Shown piece by piece: positions 26,601-46,578 of a stretch of 64,000 nt of DNA. Made by a program: the position numbers and the translations under genes. This DNA is from Pelodera strongyloides. Taxonomy: Eukaryota; Nematoda; Chromadorea; Rhabditida; Rhabditidae. The notes under the pieces were generated by a model that had not been told where the DNA came from, did no database searches, and saw nothing but the letters and a program-made list of their open reading frames with translations. Every line of letters starts with the position of its first letter. The stretch's first letter is position 1. The DNA is taken from the NCBI GenBank assembly GCA_036852015.1, contig JAANDG010000079.1, forward strand, positions 186,001-250,000. The letters are read 5' to 3'.

Positions 26601-26899
26601 ACCGGTCCTCAAATGGTTCTTTCGGTCAAAACCATTTCGTGACCGGCTAATGACGGTTTTTCTGTGGTCCGGTCTATTCCCTTTTCATATGTAGCCAATT
26701 TTTCGTGGCCTGGGCTAACCTGTTTCAGTTGTTCGAACTTGATCAGTGCCTCATTTCTCTTCCGTATTTCCAGAGGCCTTTCGATTTGGAGGAAAACATA
26801 GGCACCGACAGTAATATAGGTGATACAGGATACTATCAGGCCGACGTGGAGAAAGGCAGAACGGACTTTCTGCAAATGTTGAAAGATGAGGAGACTCAT
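23696..26899 (-). CDS. two-pore-domain (TWK-type) potassium channel
   Basis: Model: 26899-26720, 26421-26334, 25971-25858, 25379-25199, 25143-25050, 25009-24854, 24349-24191, 24021-23935, 23839-23696 (about 400 aa). M1 starts near VGLIVSCITYITVGAYVF. Pore 1 has the filter TTVIPVGYGYITP, pore 2 SIFTIGFGDLT. M4 is VNIVYLVVFNIFGVILVTIT. The C-terminus carries QSLNVNKGISVGMTQLHALA. Two P-loops are diagnostic of K2P leak channels. Exon 5 and the 3' end of exon 4 are uncertain, because they use weak GTGC donors; exon 4 could end at 25237. Exon 5 contains TTAGGC sequence read as LRLR. The start could lie farther upstream (in-frame ATG at 27136). An intron holds a telomeric array. Convergent with tubulin C. 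Confidence 0.88.
24440..24785. repeat. GC-rich dispersed repeat, copy 1 (TWK intron)
   Basis: It shares CACTGGCGAAACT and GCCGCGCACCATCAGG then TTTCG with the stretch at 25440-25705, another intron of the same gene. Much richer in GC than the surrounding introns. No ORF. Confidence 0.5.
25440..25705. repeat. GC-rich dispersed repeat, copy 2 (TWK intron)
   Basis: Second copy of the repeat at 24440-24785 in the same orientation. It includes GGCGAAACTCTGGCGAAG and CGCCGCGCACCATCAGG. Confidence 0.5.
25783..25850 (-). repeat. interstitial telomeric array (TTAGGC)n in TWK intron
   Basis: Eight perfect GCCTAA units on this strand (25783-25830), then one CCATAA unit, two more GCCTAA and a GC. On the coding strand the array begins immediately after the GTGAGAT donor of the first pore exon. 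TTAGGC is the nematode telomere unit. Further two-unit pieces lie at 24810-24822 and 25078-25092. Confidence 0.95.
26577..26627. repeat. perfect 23-bp inverted repeat (hairpin) in first TWK intron
   Basis: Arms 26577-26599 and 26605-26627 are exact inverses with a 5-base spacer. The arm includes GAAAGAACCATTTGAGGAC. It lies in the intron after the first coding exon. Confidence 0.85.
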
Positions 26900-27342
26900 T
26901 TTAGGGTGGGGGAGACTGAGTATGGGTAATTTGGTGCCGGGGAATGGGAATGGGAGTTCACTGGGGAAGAAAAAGATACAATCGCGGTAGAGACTGGTTA
27001 GGTACTGCGTTGGCAGTAGCGATTTCGACCAGTTCAATTTTTTGTAGAATTCTGTAGGCGAGATGAAGTGCAGTAAAATTCTAGTGAAGTATGGGTTATC
27101 GAATCTTTGAAAGTATTCCAGATTTCGTGCCTGCACAACGTACCGACACTGGAGCCGAATCGCCCAAGATAGAAGAAAATGAAAGATAGGGATCCACGCA
27201 ACTTGCTCAAGCTGCTGAAGATGGACCTCTAAGGTAACGACGGTAAGGTAGTAGCTGGTAGCGACCTTGGATCTTAGGTAATACGTTGAATACTGTGATT
27301 AGCAGTTTGCAAGAGGTAGTTGTAGTATGAAAATGTAATTCG

Positions 27343-27372
27343 TTAAAGCGAAATCCCGGCCGGTTCTTGAAA
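27343..27372. mobile_element. solo end of family 1 TTAA MITE
   Basis: TTAAAGCGAAATCCCGGCCG then GTTCTTGAAA matches the family 1 left end. No partner inverse end is seen downstream. Confidence 0.5.
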
Positions 27373-29123
27373 TGCAACTAAAGTCTTATAGTGTAGCTTG
27401 AGTTGATATCGATAACCGATAGCACAGCAACTGGAGTCACAGTTGAATAAGTGAATATTCTAGAGCTGGAAACCTGCGGATATAAGTTCCACCCAGGGTA
27501 TAATATAGTTCATAAGAAATGTGATTTTGTTGAAGTTCACAAAAACCTCGAAACGAAGTGTGCTTTGGGTTCAAGCTTAATATAAATAAGCCCTGTTGTG
27601 TGGCTAAACACCGGAAGATAACCCCGGCGGTCCGTTTGTTATAAGTACTCCACACACGTATTACGTATATGCACACGATAATTGCTGAGTATTGAGACAA
27701 GAATAGGAGCCGTGAGAAAGTGGTGGTCAAATACACAACAAATTAGTTGAGAATACAATTTGTTAAATATAAATATTTGATCTCTGTGAATATTATTTAC
27801 TTGCGTGGTGAGACACCTTGGGCCTTGGGCCTGAACCATAAGCATTCATTTGATTTTTTTAGATCTGTTTTCATAGGATCCTTATCCTTTGGTTCGCTAT
27901 AAGTTCCAGAATGAGCACTGTAAGAAATAGATAGTCGAATTAAATTATCATAACGAATAGTTGATAAGCGGGTTCAGTCAGTTCAGTGAACCTATTGTAG
28001 AAATGCAGTAGCTATTGTACATAACATCTAACATCTCCATCTCGCTCTATCTCTCTCTATCTCTCTCCCTCTCTTTATCTCTCTGTTCTTTGAGCGTTAT
28101 CCATGAAGCGTTGCTCACTCTCTGCTTTATGGTGTTATTTACCTGTTCTACCATTAATTTAGGAAATCAGAAAACAAGCCACTACGACTACACGTCATGC
28201 GGCTTTCCTTTTATAGATTCTCTCTATATATCTCTCTTTAGCAATCACTATCCTTCTCTCTTTTTCTCTCTATCTCTCTCTCTCTTGTTTCTTTCTCACC
28301 ATTCGCCACACCACTGTTGTGGTATACCTCGTCCCTTTAGTACCATTTTGAGAATTGTCGCAAAGATTGAATAACACGTAGAATTTGAAAGAAAAACAGG
28401 TGGTGAGTGAGAGGAATCCAAAGAAAAAGGGAGGTTTTGGCAACAGATGCTGGCATTAAAAGATGCTCCAATCTTGCTTCATCAGAAAATCACTGCACGA
28501 CACCCTATGTCCCTATAGCGTGTATGTACGGTAGTGAAGTCATCTTCATCGAAGTCTATTCTCCCTCATTCGGCATACCGTACCTAACCAAAGGATCTCT
28601 GGACCCGCGGATACCGGTCCCTAAAACCGTCCGTAGGTTCTCGTGAAGTTCCAAAATGCGGTAATTTTTTCTATATTTGGAAGGAAAATCGGTCATACTA
28701 AAAACCCCAATATCTCCTTACTAGATCATGTACTCTTAGCACAAAGCCCACCCACCTGTTTGCTCTCGTTTGATTCAAAGCCAAATTTCTTCATTTTTTC
28801 CTTTTTTTTCGTAGCTGCTTTCACGAAAAGTTGAGATAGTTTAGCTGTAGTTTAGCAACAGGTGCATATCTCAAGGATCATCTTTAATAGTAAATAAGAA
28901 GAATAATATGTGATAATACACACTTTAAGAATATTTGTTTTGCTCAAACGTAAAAGAAACTAATCGTTTTCCACACGACTGCGCTTATCAAAACGCAAGT
29001 GTCTATTGGTGTGTTCAAAAGTATATATATTTTCATGTTTATGGATGATGCCCCGTAGCATAGCAAGTTAGACAATGTTCGAAGTCATGATATAATGGAT
29101 CCAAAGGATCAGGGTCACAATAA

Positions 29124-29282
29124 AAGCCTTTCAAGCGGTGTAACATCCGGTTTTTGAAATGGGTGGGCGCTGTATTCCCATGTGTATGCAATTCACTGCA
29201 CGCTACTGCGCGATTTTTAATCATTTGCACATAATGTATGGGAATTCAGCTTTTCAAGGTACGTTTCAAAACGTTATTAACG
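29124..29282. mobile_element. family 1 MITE
   Basis: The left end AAGCGGTGTAACATCCGG is followed by TTTTTGAAAT. The right end has TACGTTTCAAAACGTTATTA. The interior has the CATAATGTATGGGAATTCAG motif also seen near 1017 and 4342. Confidence 0.55.
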
Positions 29283-30778
29283 AATTATCTGGAAAGTGTG
29301 ATAGAAAAAAAGTTGGAGCATAAAATGTATGGGCGGGCTTCACTTGGATGATAGTATGAGTATGGAAGAGATCATAAAAGGGAAATAACTCCCGGGGTCA
29401 GAAGTTTCAGACATGAAAATTGGACATTTCCACGGACACGACACCCTCTAATGATAGGATACGGCATAAAATTCCTACCCTGCTATTTCGTGAATTTTAT
29501 GAAGTTCACTGGTTTTGTTCGCTTTGTATGGTACTAACTCTAACTCAATTATGAGTACGGTAGATTATCTGGTGCTTAGAATATAGATACAGTTGTCCAT
29601 AGTCATAACTATGATAGTAAAATGGTATTGGTATATTCGAACGGTACATCGCATAGCAACGTAGCGATCCTACCTGGACGTTTTTAAAAACCTTCTGAAC
29701 CAAGGTTGAATGCTGGGAATCATGCTCTCAGGTCTTCTACTTCAATACTATGAAAACAAATCATGAATATTAATCGCCGGGCCATTATTTAAAGAGTATA
29801 ATTCTTCAAATGTATTTTATACTCACATTTCCAAATTGTTTTTCCTTTCCAGTTACCGAGCGTACATGTGTGTGGTGCACTTGCTGCCTCATTATTGTAT
29901 TCTAGAAATTGGTGCGCTGAAATTGGTATATTTAACTTTTTTTTTATCACGATCAATGCTCAGCACAACAAGAAACTATCAGTCGTCTTTCTTTCTAGTC
30001 TTACTGTAATCGGGTATATCCCAGCCTTATTAGTGTTTTCTTTAGCCATGCTAGATTTTGTTGCTAGTGTTTTCTTTAGCCAACTTGGTACTGGGTCCGT
30101 ATTTTTCTTTATATCTTTCTATATTTACTGATAATCGAATCAAAACGACGAATTTGGGATAATTATATAAAGCAACTGTAGACATAAGAAAGCTACGGCC
30201 ACAGTAAAGCTGCAATATAACTACAGTAGCAGATGGCCAATAGCCAATATAAAGAAAAACAGCACCACGAGCACCACTACATGAAAACACCAAAAAATAG
30301 GATAAAATGTTATTGCGCCTGTTATTAGACTGTTATTAGACCGGTTAGATTTTCTCTTTATTTAGTCTTCAAAAATATACAATGAACTAAAAAAATGTAA
30401 AATTATACCTTGTCTTTGGAACTCTAGGATTAGACAGTATAAAATTGCTTTACCAATTCAGCTGCAACATAGTAACGTTGCATTTAATGGCTCGTTTATT
30501 ACCCTACAACAATTTCATGTCAAAATTGCGGTCATTTTGATCGTGTAGCCTGACATATGGCGGATATGTGTGTCAACGCTAACAAAGAAAAATGAAAGAC
30601 ATACATAGGAAACGAGGAACAAATTTGGCGACGGTCTCCTGCTTTTTTCATGAACCAACCCATTTGGTGACCACTTGGTGACCATGTGGTGACATTTTGA
30701 GTAGCCTGCTAATGCCGCCTGAGGCGACGTTCCGTTAGCTAAATAAGAATACACGGGGAAGCTGAAAATGGGAAACAA

Positions 30779-31047
30779 AACCCCGATATGTGCCCGATCA
30801 AGTCCTTCAAATAATCGAGCACTTATCGGGCACATATGGGAATTTTCTGAAAATAGTCCGGCACATTTCGAGGTTTTTGCAGCTGATCGGGCACAAATCG
30901 GGGCTTTTTGGAAAATAATCGGGCCCATATCGGGGTTTTTGTAATAATCCGGCACATTTCGGGAACTGTTCCTAAGATGTGCCGCATTGAGATCGGGCAC
31001 ATGTCGGGGTTTTCCCGAAGATAATCGGGCACATATCGGGAATTTCA
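30779..31047. repeat. minisatellite of diverged units with ATCGGGCACATATCGGG
   Basis: Five to eight diverged units of about 35-60 bp, each with a copy of CGGGCACAT and a following GGGGTTTT-like run. ORFs across it simply translate the repeat (…CPI…, …CAR…). Confidence 0.75.
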
Positions 31048-31151
31048 CTTTCCTGTATTCCTGTGTATGTGAAACTCCTTAAAGGAAACTTCCCAAGTAT
31101 TCAAACATGTTTATACAAATGGCAAAAAAATAGAAAATAGAATATACAATC

Positions 31152-31179
31152 CAAACACCGGCTGTTATGCCGCTTTAAC
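31152..31179. mobile_element. solo right end of family 1 TTAA MITE
   Basis: ACACCGGCTGTTATGCCGCT followed by TTAA. No left end found within a plausible distance. Confidence 0.45.
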
Positions 31180-31493
31180 AAACTTGTACAACTGCAACAA
31201 TGGGCAACAAAGACATAAAGGAGCACTATTTCAAAACATTATAAAGTGTCTGGATTACTGTACGAATCACAGGAGAATAGGATAACATAACATGACATTT
31301 ATTACGAACATAAAATGTCGCACAAGTTTTATCACGGGATACCCGAAAGAATCTACCGACCGCGTCACATAAGCGAAATAAAAGTAAGGTCTATTCTTCT
31401 GAAACTTCTGCAACAAAGCCTTCTGAAACTAAAACAATATGTATCACATAGTTTAAATGCAATGGGATAGAATGTATACCGACAACAAAATTA

Positions 31494-31676
31494 TTAAACC
31501 GATGTCACAGCCTGTTTTTTGAAACGTCTGCTGGACATGTGCCTTCTATATGTTATATGCAAATGAATATGTAGAATGTGGACCAAAACGGCGCGCTGAA
31601 TCGCGCAGCTACATGGGGGGGGGAGGACAGCGTCCAAAATACGTTTCAAGAACCAGATGTTATACCGCTTAAAAAA
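31494..31676. mobile_element. family 1 MITE directly after glutaminase stop codon
   Basis: The right end reads TTTCAAGAACCAGATGTTAT then ACCGCTTAA. The left end has CACAGCCTGTTTTTTGAAAC. The interior has GGACATGTGCC and TTATATGCAAATGAATATG. The right end lies 2 bp from the glutaminase stop codon, so the element supplies the start of that 3' UTR. Confidence 0.65.
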
Positions 31677-31678
31677 TC

Positions 31679-40572
<8,894 letters not shown>

Positions 40573-40711
40573 TTCTCTGAAATTAATTATTATTTTATTT
40601 ACTTCATCCCTGACTTCTTTGTCTAAAGGACTTCAGCGGCTAGCCTATTGCTCTAGCGGGAAAACGCGTATCATAAGAGCTCTGGGGTAATCCTGGCAGC
40701 ATAACCTGTAC

Positions 40712-40899
40712 CTTTGAAAGCGCAATCCCAGCCGGTTTTTGAAACACATCGTGGACAACTGAACTCTTACGTATTTACGCTAATTTACTCAAATTTAGCT
40801 CGATTTTTTATTCTAATTTATGTTCATTTGCATAAGCTGCATCGGGATGTTGTTGGTGCACCTGATGTGCTTCAAAAACCGGCCGGTATTTCGCTTTAA
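40712..40899. mobile_element. family 1 TTAA MITE upstream of glutaminase
   Basis: The left end reads TTTGAAAGCGCAATCCCAGC then CGGTTTTTGAAAC. The right end is TTCAAAAACCGGCCGGTATT then TCGCTTTAA. It begins 140 bp upstream of the glutaminase ATG. Interior similar to 169-303 and 50483-50634. Confidence 0.75.
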
Positions 40900-41982
40900 G
40901 ATTCATCAGTAGAGATTCACCTGAGCAAATGGAATCTCTAATTGTACGGTATCTATGCTAAGGTATTATGTTTGTACTAACAATCTATTTCAATTGTTGA
41001 CTATTATAAGTGCCAACCGTAAGAAGCGAGAAGGAGAGGTTTACATACACAACACACCACTAATATTTTAAGGAAAACACATGCTGAAGAATTACTGTAA
41101 AGAACATTTGACACATGACACGATAGAAAATACGCATGGAATGAAAACCGAACCCATGAAAGTATAAGGAGAATTCCCCCGTTTTTCCAGACAGACGATA
41201 ACTGAGAAGAAGAGAGATAGAGAAAGAGAAAGATAAGCATAGAGAGATAGCAGAAGAGATAGAGAGAGATAGCAAGAGAGAGGCCAAGAGAAAACGAGAG
41301 AAAGATTACGAGAAACAAGAGAGAGACCAATAGAGAGACCAATAGAGAGAGTCCAAGATAGAGAGAGAGGCTGGAAAGTGTAGTTTGCGCGTAGCAACCG
41401 AGCGCCAATATAATATGGCGTCAAAATGTCGCACTCCAAATACAGTATACCGAGGGAAGCGTACGCTTTTTCATACGCGTAGCAACGGGCGGCGCAATTT
41501 CTGCCGCAACTTTTCGGAATTCGTTTGGCCAGTTATCTAGGTTTTTGTGTGTATTGGTGACAATGTTTTGTATTTATTTGTTTTTATTCTTGTTTCTTAT
41601 TGTTGGTATAGTAGTCTAGTGCATTTGTGTTCATGTGAGGGTATTCAACGGCGAGTTACGGCCTAATACTTAACGTTTACTAAGTGTTTAATAATAATTT
41701 AGTTCCAGTTTCATTTGGTCATTGTTAAAGTTAAATGTTCCATGTATTCGCATATTTATTCTCCTTCATACTCTTTCCTATTGTTCTGCAGAGTTATCAT
41801 GCGTCTCTAATTCATCTTTATGGTTTCTTTTATTACATTTTAATTGAGTTATTGAAGTTGTACAAGTACTTACGTCGTAAGCTGGCTTCTTTTGTGAGAG
41901 AACAAGGAAAGCGTTAGCATATTCGTTTAAAATTGAGTGGAAATTCGTGTTGTATTAATTCGTGTTTGTAATTCGTGTTGTA

Positions 41983-42033
41983 CTGCGACTACACTGCACT
42001 GAACTAGACAAGTTCAGTGCAGTGTAGTCGCAG
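41983..42033. repeat. perfect 23-bp hairpin inside the large element
   Basis: Arms 41983-42005 and 42011-42033 are exact inverses with a 5-base loop (AGACA). The arm includes ACTACACTGCACTGAACT. It lies about 35 bp before the 27-bp repeats. Confidence 0.9.
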
Positions 42034-42064
42034 TTGTTAAACTGGGTGACTGAGTCAGTAGTAG

Positions 42065-42345
42065 AGTTCCGTACAGTTCGGAAGTGAAAGAGAAACCGTA
42101 CAGTTCGGAAGTGAAAGAGAAACCGTACAGTTCGGAAGTGAAAGAGAAACCGTACAGTTCGGAAGTGAAAGAGAAACCGTACAGTTCGGAAGTGAAAGAG
42201 AAACCGTACAGTTCGGTATATACCCAGTGTTTCCGTACAGTTCGGAATTGGAAGAGAAATGGGAGGATCGTACAGTTCGATCAAGAAAAGTCAGTGGAAG
42301 GCAATCAGTTTGCTGTTGTAAGCTTCCATACAGTTCGGAAGCGAG
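42065..42345. repeat. 27-bp tandem repeats and scattered TACAGTTCGG boxes
   Basis: Five near-identical 27-bp units, each with CCGTACAGTTCGGAAG then TGAAAGAGAAA. Further diverged boxes with TACAGTTCG follow, near 42205, 42235, 42270 and 42327, for about nine boxes in all. The frame is open across the units (KEKPYSSEV repeated) and continues to 42554, but the product is not recognised. Confidence 0.9.
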
Positions 42346-45300
42346 ATATCACTGAAGATGAAATGTATAGTTTTGCGGTCGTTTCTGTTCTATTTTCTAA
42401 TGGTCATTTACTTTCGGCTACTGCACAGAGTCATAGAATATTAGTTACCGGAAATGAAAGGGACGGAACGCGGCAGGCCAAGCGTGTACGACTTAAGCTT
42501 AGTCCAAGGTCCAGGTATTCCCAGGCAATAGGTCATGTGGGAGACTTAAGGTGATTTTTGTTTCTTTGATGGAGTGCCAAGCGCCCTATTTCGGCTTAAA
42601 GTCCGTGGACATTTCATTGTCCGTTCATAGTTCATGACTCGTTTCAAGGGTCATACTACGTGGTTAAGTAAAACCGATCCGAGCGGAGTACTTTAAAGAG
42701 TGTGTTCTTAATTGGAGGAATATCTAGGCTGGATAAGTAACTTTTATGTTTGGGCCTGGCATGGGACGAGGCCGTCTTTTATAGGTGTGTATTTAACATT
42801 TATGTTTTACGTAGCGGTCGCAATTCGTAACCAATTATTATGTGGCTGTTTTCTTTTCGGGTTTAACTCGTTTGCACGGCGGTGCTTCTCGTGTTCGGGC
42901 ACTTGCTTGGTAAATCAGTGCGTCAGTATTCGTGAGGGACTGGCACACACGAGCATACAGTTGGTTTGGGAGATGCAAAAGATCAGGGACGGACAGGTTC
43001 ACATTTGTTTTTGTAAGCGAACTAGGTCTCCGTCTCGTGTCTCATTGCTTTTGCGACGTATTTGCGGGAGTGAAACATAGGCCGGACTGCTGCCTCGTTC
43101 TAGTTCCTCGTAACGGGGTTTCATACTACAGTTACCGTCAGTTTATCACATAGGGCCTGGCGTTGTATATATAAGATTGCACTTTCGAGGGTGCGGGGTG
43201 CCATCGTCACCCTCTGAATTAAGCCGAATAGAATACGGATTTTTTCTACTTAGTTCTACAGCAAAATGCAGAGACGAATGACTTGCATTCATAAGAGGTG
43301 TTACAATTGTATCATCGTCGTTCAGCCGAATCCGCAGAACCGGCGGTAGGTAATTTGGGTACAGATTACAAAGGGCTCTTGTTTAATATGTCATTTACGG
43401 GATTAGCCATTAGCTCGGCCAAATAAAGGAGAAAGATATGTCGATTCGCGTCCGAACTTTTGAGAGCCTATTTGCTGTATCTTTGTATATTATTCTTGTT
43501 CTACGTTCTACTGGGCCTTTCTCCGACTCGGGGACTATAACTGTAGGTCTAAGTCATTGCCATTTGCCATAAACTGTGTGTGTTCGAGGCAATTGGTTCG
43601 CTCCCTGCGGTATATGCGGTCGTTACTTTCAATTATCACTTTGAACAGATACGGATTCACACACCATTATTTTTAATCATCGGTTTATGGCCTAGTGAGG
43701 TTAGGATACGTTATGTTAAGCTACTAGGACTAGGAAAGTAGGCAATTTTCATTTCACATTTTTGGCATCATTTTATCATACTTTGTCTTGTCGCTTGCAT
43801 AATTTTAACCGTTTCCGTGGTCATGGCGTCCTTTTCTATATGTCATCTTATTCGGGTTTGTAATTACAGTGGCGATTATGGTGAGCTTGCGAACAAGGCT
43901 ATATGTCCCGTAGCTGTTGAAAAATGTCCAACAATGTACAAAGACGGCCCGCCGATAATAGTGTCTCCCTGGCAGGGACTTGTGGAAGCGGTTGGTTATT
44001 TATTTTTAGCTTTCTTGCTTGATATTGTACAAGGGGAAATCAGTCTTCAGACCCAAGACGCCAGCTTTTGTAGTTCGTCGGTGGGCGCGTTCGTCGGTGG
44101 ATCGTTTTTTTTTCGAGATCATGACCCTGTTTTATGTTGCAACCAGCTAGGAAAGCAGGGTGGTCATAACAAGGTCATTGGGGTCAAGCGCAGTTCGGGT
44201 TTCTGCACATTACTGTATAGCAAATACAACATGTCAAGTTTCTACACGCAGGTGTGTAGCTGATCAACTAAGCACAATTTTTGGCGGCGTAGGTTAAGGT
44301 TATAAAATGCTAAAAAAAAAAAAACCGAAAGTACTACATGCGAAGTAAGTTGCGACAACGCAGTGATGGATCCCAGGATCCTAGCTTAAGACCATTTTTG
44401 CTTCTGGTCAAAGAACCAATGAACAACCAGTGTAGATCAGCATTTTTGCACAGAAGTTATTGAGTTATTAGTTTTAACACTTCGCATGTAGTACGTAGGC
44501 ATCTTGTTGGAACTCTATCGGCCCATAAATGTATCGAAGTATCGAAGTGGATCATAAGCTGGTCAAGTGTAAGCGCGTCAAGTGTCCTGGAGACGTACTC
44601 CATATGACCTATGACCTTATTTTTACCGACGTATCATGCTAGCTACGAACATACTTTTTTCGCTCGTTCGGGAGAACCGGCAGAGTATTAGTTACGTATG
44701 ACGGGGAACGCACGTTTTAATCACACACGTCTTTAGGGTGCAAGCGGCCGAACAAGTTGTATCGGCGCCTTGATTTACTTTCACGGATAAGAAAAGTTTT
44801 CCATCAGTACGGAGCTGTGAAGATTTCAAGGTACTTTTATATTTGTTTTTGCGTTTCCCTTGTGCCTAGCCGGGGTATAATTTCCCTCTTAAATGGAGAT
44901 GCTTGGAGATGGTTCCATGGTTCGTTTAGCTTAATATGAATTAGTTAATCGTGGAAGGCATGGAGGGTGGCCAAAAGTAGACGTAATGCGTCGTGAGAAG
45001 TAGCCATTAGGCAATAGGCCCCAATTCCGGATGTTTCCAGACCAGTACCAAAACGTCTCAGAGTACTGGAAAATTACCAAGCGTAATCGGGTGTTGGTAC
45101 AATGTTCATACACTACTATGTTACCGGAAACAGTACGGTCATTTGGCCATTATTTTGGGAACGCTCGTTTGGAACGAGAAAGCTTCGTTGAAAAGAAAAA
45201 CGTGCATGGGTGCGCGCAGCGCGCACGGCACAGCACTGTTCACTGTAATGACTGACGTTTTTAGAATGAAGATGTGAAGATTTCTAAATGAGCGGCTAAG

Positions 45301-45830
45301 CTCCATAGAATGGACGCCGGGATCGTCTTATGTGACAAGGAAACGTCGGACCATTCAAAAATGGATCTACGAATTCAAGGTGCTTTTGAAACATACGTTT
45401 GGTCCTCCCATACCTAGGGCGCGTGATTATTCAGTATTTGGTACAAGTGTGGATCATTGACGCTCAATACACACGCTCAATTGACTCTGACATATGGTAT
45501 AGTTGAAATGTTCGAGGGGGGAAGTTTACGGGTATCACTAACAGGTAAAGATTTTGTGTGTGTCACGGTGACTGGGAAATAGGAAATTGTGAAGTCAGTT
45601 CGGTACATAAACTCCAAACGTGGGAGGCTCGACAGTCGACGTTGCGTTTGAGTTGAAACTCATTATAAAATGCCAGAGACATCGGGTTCTACTCCCCTTC
45701 GGGGCTTTGTAGTCTAGCAATAAACCGTTCCCATTTTTCGTGTTATTTCATGTGGTACGTGGGTACCCCAAAAGCGAGGGGCGTAGCGCAAACGTAATTT
45801 TTCGCGTAGAAGTTTACGCCGTAGCTAAAA

Positions 45831-46578
45831 GTGTAGTTTGCGCGTAGCAACCGAGCGCCAATATAATATGGCGTCAAAATGTCGCACTCCAAATACAGTA
45901 TACCGAGGGAAGCGTACGCTTTTTTCATACGCGTAGCAACGGGCGGCGCAATTTCTGCCGCAACTTTTCGGAATTCGTTTGGCCAGTTATCTAGGTTTTT
46001 GTGTGTATTGTCCCTCCCGCCCCCGTGCCCTTATGTGTGTTTCCCACCACTTAGGGTCATTTCGGTACTGTTCTGCTGCTATCATTTTCAGAACATGCCT
46101 CTTCACATTCGCGGATCCTACCAGACCAAGGAATCCATCGCTCTACTCTATACACGCAAGGGAACAGGGATTCAATGTTCAATACGGAGATTCGTCATCG
46201 ATTACTATTATAAGTTAGGAATAAGCTCCGGTTTTTTTTTTACGTACTTTTCTCGTCGGGCATTCTGTTCCTAATTGGTAGCGCATATCGCTATGTTTTA
46301 ACTAAAAGTTTACACATGCTACATGTTAGCTTAGTTTGTACTATACTTGCATACATTTCTATCGCGACATTTTCAGTATTTGCCAGTTGTGCACCATGTG
46401 CGTCTCAAGTTTTGCCCGCTCGTATTGTTCTAATGTCACCAATCATCGCAATAAACCGTTCATAGCAATAAACCGTTCCCATTTTTCGTGTTATTTCATG
46501 TGGTACGTGGGTACCCCAAAAGCGAGGGGCGTAGCGCAAACGTAATTTTTCGCGTAGAAGTTTACGCCGTAGCTAAAA
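45831..46578. mobile_element. second element with the same ends, 748 bp
   Basis: It starts with the same 180-bp left end as 41379 and ends with the same 115-bp right end. The middle 450 bp (46011-46463) is not from the large element. It abuts the large element without spacer. A TTTTCAG precedes an ATG at 46095, but the ORF has no known match. Confidence 0.7.

Larger units (their letters stand above)
26900..31678. other. intergenic stretch between TWK channel and glutaminase
   Basis: It holds solo MITE ends at 27343-27372 and 31152-31179, CT-rich tracts at 28025-28095 and 28245-28285, MITEs at 29124-29282 and 31494-31676, and a minisatellite at 30779-31047. ORFs in this part do not look like exons of a known family. 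Confidence 0.55.
41379..45830. mobile_element. large repeat element with defined ends, 4.45 kb, no recognised protein
   Basis: The left 178 bp (41379-41556, from GTGTAGTTTGCGCGTAGCAA) recurs almost exactly at 45831-46010. The right 115 bp (45716-45830, ending CGTAGCTAAAA) recurs exactly at 46464-46578. So the unit runs from left end to right end, and a second, shorter unit follows directly. The right end holds AATAAACCGTTCCC, a polyadenylation-like signal. Inside are a perfect hairpin (41983-42033), 27-bp repeats (about 42065-42215), a TATA-like TATATATAAG at 43166 and a smaller inverted repeat (arms 44331-44345 and 44480-44494). ORFs of 60-156 codons were inspected; none resembles a transposase, polymerase or protease. 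Confidence 0.7.

Noticed and set aside
26900..27136. 79-residue N-terminal extension of the TWK channel
   Set aside because: In frame, but its sequence does not look like a channel N-terminus. The ATG at 26899 sits the usual distance before M1. Left as an alternative only.
30515..31048. 177-codon ORF on the minus strand
   Set aside because: Half of it is the translated minisatellite at 30779-31047.
42065..42345. CRISPR-like array
   Set aside because: Eukaryotic context, units directly abut without unique spacers, no associated genes.
42084..42554. 156-codon ORF with KEKPYSSEV repeats as a gene
   Set aside because: The frame is kept open by a 27-bp repeat. The rest resembles nothing known, and the shared DNA box continues where the peptide repeat stops.
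43817..44263. 148-codon ORF in the large element
   Set aside because: No transposase, polymerase or other motif. Its length is within chance for the region.
41379..46578. LTR retrotransposon with the shared ends as LTRs
   Set aside because: The order is left-right-left-right with the outer edges at the same junction. There is no repeat with both parts at the left side, no primer-binding site was noticed, and no reverse transcriptase, integrase or gag is encoded.
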